DNA from: an uncultured Opitutales bacterium
GTDB taxonomy: Bacteria; Verrucomicrobiota; Verrucomicrobiia; Opitutales; Intestinicryptomonadaceae
Assembly (NCBI GenBank): GCA_900552245.1
Contig: URYY01000025.1
Span: forward strand, 1 to 18,792
DNA length: 18,792 nucleotides
Direction of reading: 5' to 3'
A model generated the notes under the pieces. It was given only the letters and a program-made list of their open reading frames with translations, did no database searches and was not told where the DNA came from. Of the stretch, positions 13,592-18,792 are shown in pieces. The stretch's first letter is position 1; each line of letters begins with the position of its first letter. A program made the translations under genes and the position numbers.

Positions 13592-16500
13592 ATGGATTTC
13601 GTACACTTACATTTGCATACAGACCACAGCTTCTTGGACGGCTGCAGCCGCATAGATAAGCTCATGGCTCGCGTTCAGGAACTTGGAATGCCAGCGGTTG
13701 CTATGACCGACCACGGCAATATGTGCGGAGCCTACGACTTTTATACGGCAGCCAAGCAGCGCGGCATAAAGCCCCTTTGCGGCTGCGAGGTCTATTTGGT
13801 TTACGACCACAATATGGCAGACCACCCCAAGCGAAATGTTGAGCGCACCGACGATATAGGCGACATAGAAAATAATCCTGAGATGCTTAAGCCCGAAAAT
13901 TTCCCGCGCTATCAGATATTCCACAAGACTCTCATAGCAAAGGATTACGAAGGCTTTATAAACCTTGCAAAAATCTCTTCAGAGGCCTACTACCGCGGAA
14001 TGTACTACCGCCCGCGCGTAGATTTGGAGACGCTTGCTCAGCACTCAAAGGGGATAATCGCCCTAAGCGGCTGTCTAAACGGCGTTGCATCTCAGTACCT
14101 GCTTTATGGCGACTACGAAAAGGCGCGCGAGGCCACCGCAAAGTTCTTGGACATATTCGGGCGCGACAATTACTTTATAGAGGTGCAAAACCACTTTATG
14201 CCCGCGCAGAAGAAAATTATACCTGGGCTAATGAAGCTTGCCAAGGAGTTCAATTTGCGCGCGGTTGCCACAAACGACAGCCACTACATCTATAAGTCCG
14301 ACGCAGAGGCGCACGATGCCATGCTTTGCATACAAACGGGCAAGGTGTTGAGCGACGAAAAGCGCATGCGCTATCCGAATAACGAGTTTTACCTAAAGAC
14401 TCGCGAGGAGATGGCAGTCGCCCTGGGCGAACTTGAGGGGGTTTTGGACAACACGCTAGCCGTGGCCGAGATGGTCGATTTAAAGATGCCCGAAAAGGCT
14501 AACCACTACCCAAAGTACGAGGCTCCGGCCGACATAGTTTTCGACAAGGACGAGGTCAATTTTAACCGCATACTAGACCTCTACGTTGCAAAGAAAAACG
14601 AAGTCTTGGCGCAAAACGGCAAGGAGGCGAACTTTTCGCTGAGCGATGACGATAGAAAGCGTCTAATGAAAAACGGGCTCTTTTTGTTCGACCTTTGCAA
14701 GAAGGGGCTTACGGAGCGCTACGGCGTGGACTACGACAATCCGAGCGCCTACGTTCCCAAAGAGGGCGAGCCGCCTGACAGAGCCAAGTTTTTGTGCGAT
14801 AAACTCGACTACGAGCTTTCAATCATAGTTGGCGCGGGCTTTGTCGATTACTTTTTAATAGTTTACGACTTCATAAATTGGGCGCGCAGAAACCAGATTC
14901 CGGTGGGGCCGGGCAGAGGAAGCGGAGCGGGCTGCATGATAGCCTACATGCTGCACATAACCGACATAGAGCCCATACGCTTTGGGCTGCTCTTTGAGAG
15001 AATGCTATCTTTGGAGCGCGTGTCGCCGCCCGACTTTGACGTGGACTTCTGCCAACAGCGCCGCGGCGAGGTTATAGATTACGTCCGCCAAAAGTACGGC
15101 AAAGACAGGGTCGCAAACATCATAACTTTTGGAACGCTGGGCGCCAAAGTCGTAATACGCGACTTAGCGAGAGTAAATTCAATGCCCTTTAACGAGGCCG
15201 ACGCCTTCGCAAAAAAAATCCCCGACGACTTAAAAATTACGCTCGACAAGGCCTACGAAAAGTCGGCGGAGCTGCGCGACTACATAAATTCAAACCCTCA
15301 GGCAAAGCACATTTTCGAGCAGGCAAAAATTCTGGAGGGCATGATACGCCAGACTGGCAAGCACGCCTGTGGAATCATAATTGGCGACAGGGCGCTGGAC
15401 GACTTGGTGCCCATGATGATTCAGGAAGGCTCGCTCACAACGCAGTTTCCTAAGTATCCGGACGAGGAGCTCGGGCTTTTGAAGGCCGACTTTCTTGGGC
15501 TAAAGACGCTCGATGTGATAGGCGCCGCCCAAGACAACGTAAGGCGCACGCGCAGCAATCCGAGTTTCGATATTGAAAAAATTTCGCTTGAAGATGCCAA
15601 TACCTTTAGGCTCTTAAATAGCGGTATAACAACGGGCGTATTCCAGCTTGAAAGCGAGGGAATGCAAAACCTTTGCAGGCGCATAGGCTTAAGCGTATTT
15701 GAGGAGATTATCGCGCTTATCGCTCTTTACAGGCCGGGGCCAATGCAGTTTATAGACCAGTTTATCGAGGGCAAGAAGGACGCCTCGAAAATACAGGTTC
15801 CGCACCCGCTTTTGAAGGACTTGGTTCAGGAGACCTACGGCGTTTTGGTCTATCAGGAGCAGGTCATGATGGCGGCGCGCATAATTTCGGGCTACACGCT
15901 TGGCGAAGCTGACATTCTAAGGCGCGCCATGGGCAAGAAAAAGCCAGAGGTTATGGCAAAGCAAAAGGCGGTGTTTATAAGAAAGGCAAAAGAGGTAAAC
16001 AACATAGACGAAAGCGAGGCCGAGCGAATTTTTGCCGTTCTTGAAAAATTTGCGCAGTACGGATTTAACAAGTCGCACTCCGCAGCCTACGCCATGCTAA
16101 GTTACAGAACCGCCTACCTTAAGGCCAACTATCCCGTTGAATTTATGGCGGCTGTGCTTTCGAGCGAACTTGGCAATCTCGACAAGGTTTCAAAATTTAT
16201 CGAGGAGTGCGAGAGCATAAATATCAAGGTTTTGGGACCCGATATAAATATATCGCGCGAAGGTTTTACGCCTATAATTGAAAAGAATTGGAAGCCCGGC
16301 AAAGACTTTATGTTCGAGGATTCGGCGGGCTCCATACGCTTTGGGCTTGCAGCCGTCCGCGGCATAGGCGATAGCGCGGCGCGTCAAATAACGGAGGAGC
16401 GCGACAAAAACGGAGCATTTAAGAGCGTGCTAGACTTTGCAGAGCGCGTGGCGCCCAATAGACGCGTTATGGAGAGTTTGATTTTGTCGGGCGCATTCGA

Positions 16501-17392
16501 TTCTTTCGGGATAGACCGCGGGGCGCTAATTGCAAGCTTAGACGCAATAATGAACCACGCCGGCGATCTTCGCAAAGATTCCGAAGTGGGGCAGACCAAT
16601 ATGTTCGATTTGTTTGGCGACGTATCTGGCGGCTCCTCAAAGGGCTCTTCAAATGTGATAGACTTAAGCGTGCCTCCAATGCCTATAGCGCAGAAGCTCG
16701 CGGCCGAAAAGGAGCTGCTGCGCTTCTATGTTTCAGGCCACCCCATGAACGAGTACGCAGGTCTGGACGACGCCTTGGATTCCGTTCCGGACGAAGCTTT
16801 AGTAAAGCGCATTTCTCGCGATAGATTCAGGGTTTGCGGCGTAATTTCAAACGTGGTAAAGCGCCTTACAAAGAAGGACAACAAGCCCTGGGCCTACTTT
16901 ACGCTCTCCTCTCGCAAGGGGAAGACTTGGCAGATAAACTTCTTCCCCTCAGCCTACGAGAAATATTCAAACTCCATCGTTGACGGAGCCTGTGTATGCG
17001 TGGTTGGCGAATGCAGAAGCGACAACGCAAGCGAAGTTAAGTTTAACGGCGAAACTATAGAGACTATGCAGGAGGCCGCCAACATATCCATAAAGAGGTG
17101 CGATTGGGTAATAGAGCCCGATATGCACTCTCAGCGCTTTGTAAAAATGCTTTCAAACTACATCTATAAAGACGCGGAGGGCGGGCTTGTGGAGCATAGA
17201 ATTTACCTCAAGGTTGGCGATGAGGATTTTGTCGAGGTTGAATCTGCCGCGAATATGCAAAGCGGCTTTAATGCAAAGGCCTTCCAGCTCCTGCGCAGCG
17301 AACCTGCTCTATTAAAGATGAAGGCCCGCGCAGTGCCCGTTCCCATTCCTGAAAAGAAGCGCTGGGGCGAGGGCAGATGGAAGAAATCTTAG
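13592..17392 (+). CDS. dnaE: DNA polymerase III alpha subunit DnaE
   Basis: DnaE is the replicative C-family DNA polymerase. From the ATG at 13592 it has 1266 residues. The N-terminal PHP domain (1-290) has HLHLHTDHSFLDG, MTDHGNM, GCEVYL and TNDSHY. The palm carries GPGRGSGAG (439-447), the catalytic aspartates 481 and 483 in PDFDVDF and Asp633 in KADFLGL. Downstream are RPGPMQFIDQFIEGK, YQEQVMMAARIISGYTLGEADILRRAMGKKKP, and FNKSHSAAYAMLSYRTAYLKANYPVEFMAA. QTNMFDLF (1001-1008) fits the internal clamp-binding motif, and an OB fold covers about 1075-1165. The frame is open to a TTG at 13541, but MDFVHLHLH is the normal family start. The catalytic aspartates lie about 80 residues later than in E. 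coli, mainly through extra sequence at 300-400. nadA precedes it; a terminator follows. Confidence 0.98.
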   Translation: MDFVHLHLHTDHSFLDGCSRIDKLMARVQELGMPAVAMTDHGNMCGAYDFYTAAKQRGIKPLCGCEVYLVYDHNMADHPKRNVERTDDIGDIENNPEMLKPENFPRYQIFHKTLIAKDYEGFINLAKISSEAYYRGMYYRPRVDLETLAQHSKGIIALSGCLNGVASQYLLYGDYEKAREATAKFLDIFGRDNYFIEVQNHFMPAQKKIIPGLMKLAKEFNLRAVATNDSHYIYKSDAEAHDAMLCIQTGKVLSDEKRMRYPNNEFYLKTREEMAVALGELEGVLDNTLAVAEMVDLKMPEKANHYPKYEAPADIVFDKDEVNFNRILDLYVAKKNEVLAQNGKEANFSLSDDDRKRLMKNGLFLFDLCKKGLTERYGVDYDNPSAYVPKEGEPPDRAKFLCDKLDYELSIIVGAGFVDYFLIVYDFINWARRNQIPVGPGRGSGAGCMIAYMLHITDIEPIRFGLLFERMLSLERVSPPDFDVDFCQQRRGEVIDYVRQKYGKDRVANIITFGTLGAKVVIRDLARVNSMPFNEADAFAKKIPDDLKITLDKAYEKSAELRDYINSNPQAKHIFEQAKILEGMIRQTGKHACGIIIGDRALDDLVPMMIQEGSLTTQFPKYPDEELGLLKADFLGLKTLDVIGAAQDNVRRTRSNPSFDIEKISLEDANTFRLLNSGITTGVFQLESEGMQNLCRRIGLSVFEEIIALIALYRPGPMQFIDQFIEGKKDASKIQVPHPLLKDLVQETYGVLVYQEQVMMAARIISGYTLGEADILRRAMGKKKPEVMAKQKAVFIRKAKEVNNIDESEAERIFAVLEKFAQYGFNKSHSAAYAMLSYRTAYLKANYPVEFMAAVLSSELGNLDKVSKFIEECESINIKVLGPDINISREGFTPIIEKNWKPGKDFMFEDSAGSIRFGLAAVRGIGDSAARQITEERDKNGAFKSVLDFAERVAPNRRVMESLILSGAFDSFGIDRGALIASLDAIMNHAGDLRKDSEVGQTNMFDLFGDVSGGSSKGSSNVIDLSVPPMPIAQKLAAEKELLRFYVSGHPMNEYAGLDDALDSVPDEALVKRISRDRFRVCGVISNVVKRLTKKDNKPWAYFTLSSRKGKTWQINFFPSAYEKYSNSIVDGACVCVVGECRSDNASEVKFNGETIETMQEAANISIKRCDWVIEPDMHSQRFVKMLSNYIYKDAEGGLVEHRIYLKVGDEDFVEVESAANMQSGFNAKAFQLLRSEPALLKMKARAVPVPIPEKKRWGEGRWKKS

Positions 17393-17403
17393 TTAAATCG
17401 CTT

Positions 17404-17435
17404 AAAAAGGGCGCGAGTTTTTCGCGCCTTTTTTT
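17404..17435 (+). terminator. Rho-independent terminator of dnaE
   Basis: GGCGCGA (17410-17416) pairs with TCGCGCC (17422-17428) around a five-base loop. It is flanked by five A residues before and seven T residues after (17429-17435), so the stem can extend by A-T pairs. It begins about 12 bases after the stop codon. Confidence 0.92.
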
Positions 17436-17704
17436 GCGTTTGCTCTTAGCTTACTTAAAATTTTTTTGTAGGGTTTGAAATCCGCCCTTTTATTTTAGCT
17501 TTGCCAATATCTCTAGATTTTGCTTGTGGAGCTTTTACTTGTCTTTATTTAGGCGGGCTTTTTAATTTTTTATTGAATTGTTAATGCGTATGAAAAGGCT
17601 CGCAATTTTTCCGATTGGCCAAATGCGCTAAATGAGATTCTATTGGCTTATTTTATGGAATAAGAGACCTCGCAGATTTTGAAGATTTTGCCTTACTGAC
17701 AAAT
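17436..17704. other. Non-coding gap between the dnaE and ftsH terminators
   Basis: This AT-rich stretch lies between two convergent terminators. I see no open frame worth calling; the only ATG-initiated frames are short, for example 15 codons from 17584. AAATCCGCC at 17478-17486 repeats the left arm of the ftsH terminator at 17708-17716. No RNA gene or mobile element is recognisable. Confidence 0.6.
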
Positions 17705-17742
17705 AAAAAATCCGCCGTGGCTTGGAGCTTTAGGCGGATTTT
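17705..17742 (-). terminator. Rho-independent terminator of ftsH
   Basis: On the minus strand AAAATCCGCC (plus 17733-17742) pairs with GGCGGATTTT (plus 17707-17716) across a 16-base loop that can pair further internally. A U-rich tail follows (A run 17705-17710). It lies about 25 bases past the ftsH stop. Confidence 0.88.
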
Positions 17743-17767
17743 GCAAATATGTAGCAACTATATTTAT

Positions 17768-18792
17768 CTACTCTTGAACTTGCGGCTTTAAGTCGGAAAG
17801 CTCTGCGGTTTGCGCCTCTGTTTCGGGCTTGGCTTCGGCTTTTTTTGCCTCTGCATGGAAGCGCTCGCGAACCTGCTCTATATTTGATACAGACCCGTTT
17901 GCAATATCCCGAGCCAAGTCGCCATCTATAGTCTCAAACTCAATTAGGGCCTGTGCCATCAGGTTTAGTGCGTCTATCTTTTCAGATATTATCGCGCGCG
18001 CTCTCGCAAGCTGGGCGTCGATAATTTCCTTAATTTCGTCATCGATTTCCTGAGCCGTGCGCTCGCTAAAGTGCTCCTCTCTGGCAATTTCCTTGCCGAG
18101 GAATATGTGCTCCTGATTTTCGCCCAGGGCTATGGGGCCGATTTTGCCCATACCCCAGTCGCAAATCATCTTGCGGGCGATTTTGGTCGCTTGCTTGATG
18201 TCGCCGGCCGCGCCGTTAGTTACTTCCTTTAGCGCGATTTCTTCGGCGCATCTACCGCCCAAAGTCGAGCAGATTTGGTCTAGGAGTTTGGCTTTGCTCT
18301 GCGTTAAGATGTCGCGCTGGGGCATAAACATAGTTGAGCCCAAACTCTGCCCGCGAGGGATAATCGTAACCTTGTGGACAGGCATAAAGCCCTTGTCTAT
18401 CGCGCACTGTATCAGGGCGTGTCCGGATTCGTGGAAGGCTATTAGCCTCTTTTCGTCGTCGTCCATCACGCGCCTGCGCTCTCTGCCGTAGAAGACTTTG
18501 TCTCGCGCAACTTCAATGTCCTGCATTGTGACGATTTTTGAATTGCGCCGCGCTGCGGTAATCGCGCTTTCATTTAAGAGGTTTGCCAAGTCCGCTCCCG
18601 CGCAACCGGGCGATAGCTTTGCAACTTTTGCCAAGTCCACGCTCGGGTCGAGTTTAATTTTCTTTGCATGAATCTTTAAAATTTCCTCGCGGCCCTTTGC
18701 GTCCGGGAGGTCTATTACAACCTGCCTATCGAATCTGCCGGGGCGCAAAAGTGCGCTATCCAAGACGTCCGGGCGGTTTGTGGCGGCTATTA
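17768..18792 (-). CDS. ftsH: ATP-dependent zinc metalloprotease FtsH (C-terminal part)
   Basis: FtsH is a hexameric inner-membrane AAA+ protease that extracts and degrades misfolded membrane proteins and selected cytoplasmic regulators. The frame runs off the right edge, so the membrane helices, Walker A and Walker B parts are not visible. The first visible residues, AATNRPDVLDSALLRPGRFDRQV, are split here as AATNRPDVLD and SALLRPGRFDRQV; this is the AAA second region of homology with its arginine finger. The M41 protease domain has the zinc motif HESGH (codons at 18419-18433) and the downstream TNGAAGDIKQAT with the third-ligand Asp. RKMICDWGMGKIGPIAL follows. The protein ends in a lysine/glutamate/alanine-rich tail (AEAKKAEAKPETEAQTAEL), probably disordered as in many FtsH proteins. 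It converges on dnaE and has its own terminator. Confidence 0.98.
   Translation of the reverse strand, partial: IAATNRPDVLDSALLRPGRFDRQVVIDLPDAKGREEILKIHAKKIKLDPSVDLAKVAKLSPGCAGADLANLLNESAITAARRNSKIVTMQDIEVARDKVFYGRERRRVMDDDEKRLIAFHESGHALIQCAIDKGFMPVHKVTIIPRGQSLGSTMFMPQRDILTQSKAKLLDQICSTLGGRCAEEIALKEVTNGAAGDIKQATKIARKMICDWGMGKIGPIALGENQEHIFLGKEIAREEHFSERTAQEIDDEIKEIIDAQLARARAIISEKIDALNLMAQALIEFETIDGDLARDIANGSVSNIEQVRERFHAEAKKAEAKPETEAQTAELSDLKPQVQE

Noticed and set aside
17478..17716. Repeat of AAATCCGCC before and within the ftsH terminator
   Set aside because: A nine-base match in a short gap with no second matching flank does not support a mobile element or a designed switch.
1..18792. 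Defence island, prophage, CRISPR array, biosynthetic cluster or novel multi-gene system
   Set aside because: Every long gene except the PEGA protein is a recognisable housekeeping or common family; no spaced direct repeats, integrase, transposase or toxin-antitoxin pair was seen.

Overview
The window reads as an ordinary chromosomal core-gene region of a Gram-negative-type bacterium. It holds thirteen protein-coding genes, two of them cut by the window edges. I found no rRNA, tRNA, CRISPR array, transposase, integrase or phage gene. A lipoprotein-type rhodanese, a membrane SppA and FtsH fit a diderm cell. My best guess is a member of the PVC group (Verrucomicrobiota, perhaps Opitutae), because of the hydroxypyruvate-isomerase-type TIM-barrel protein beside an SGNH hydrolase, the long PHP-containing DnaE and the scarcity of Shine-Dalgarno motifs. 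This placement is inference from general resemblance and is not proven by any single marker.

Layout. At 1-1406 (+) a truncated sugar isomerase/epimerase-like TIM-barrel gene is followed closely by a secreted SGNH/GDSL hydrolase and a strong terminator. At 1899-3242 (-) lies NADP-type glutamate dehydrogenase (gdhA) with its own terminator. It is divergent from a small membrane-anchored PEGA-domain protein (3544-4152, +). The region between those two genes is dense in short repeated and inverted motifs. At 4334-6735 (-) hisC and a CNNM/CorC-type CBS transporter-like gene overlap by one base (TAATG). At 6792-9501 (+) an RmlD-like NAD(P)-dependent sugar-nucleotide reductase and signal peptide peptidase SppA form a pair ending in a terminator. 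At 9792-12475 (-) lie priA and a rhodanese lipoprotein. nadA and dnaE follow at 12527-17392 (+), divergent from priA. After a dnaE terminator, the 3' part of ftsH (-) runs off the right edge.

The genes do not form one pathway. They combine housekeeping functions: replication and restart (dnaE, priA), NAD synthesis (nadA), nitrogen and amino-acid metabolism (gdhA, hisC), membrane protein quality control (ftsH, sppA) and carbohydrate-related enzymes. I looked for a previously undescribed system and did not find a convincing gene-level one. The most unusual signals are non-coding: a motif-rich gdhA/PEGA regulatory region, a three-armed inverted repeat after the rhodanese gene, a perfect 16-bp palindrome before the gdhA terminator, and a nested inverted repeat between the PEGA and CorC genes. 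Stop codons are skewed to TAG (7 of 13, with a single TGA), and only two visible starts have a good Shine-Dalgarno sequence.
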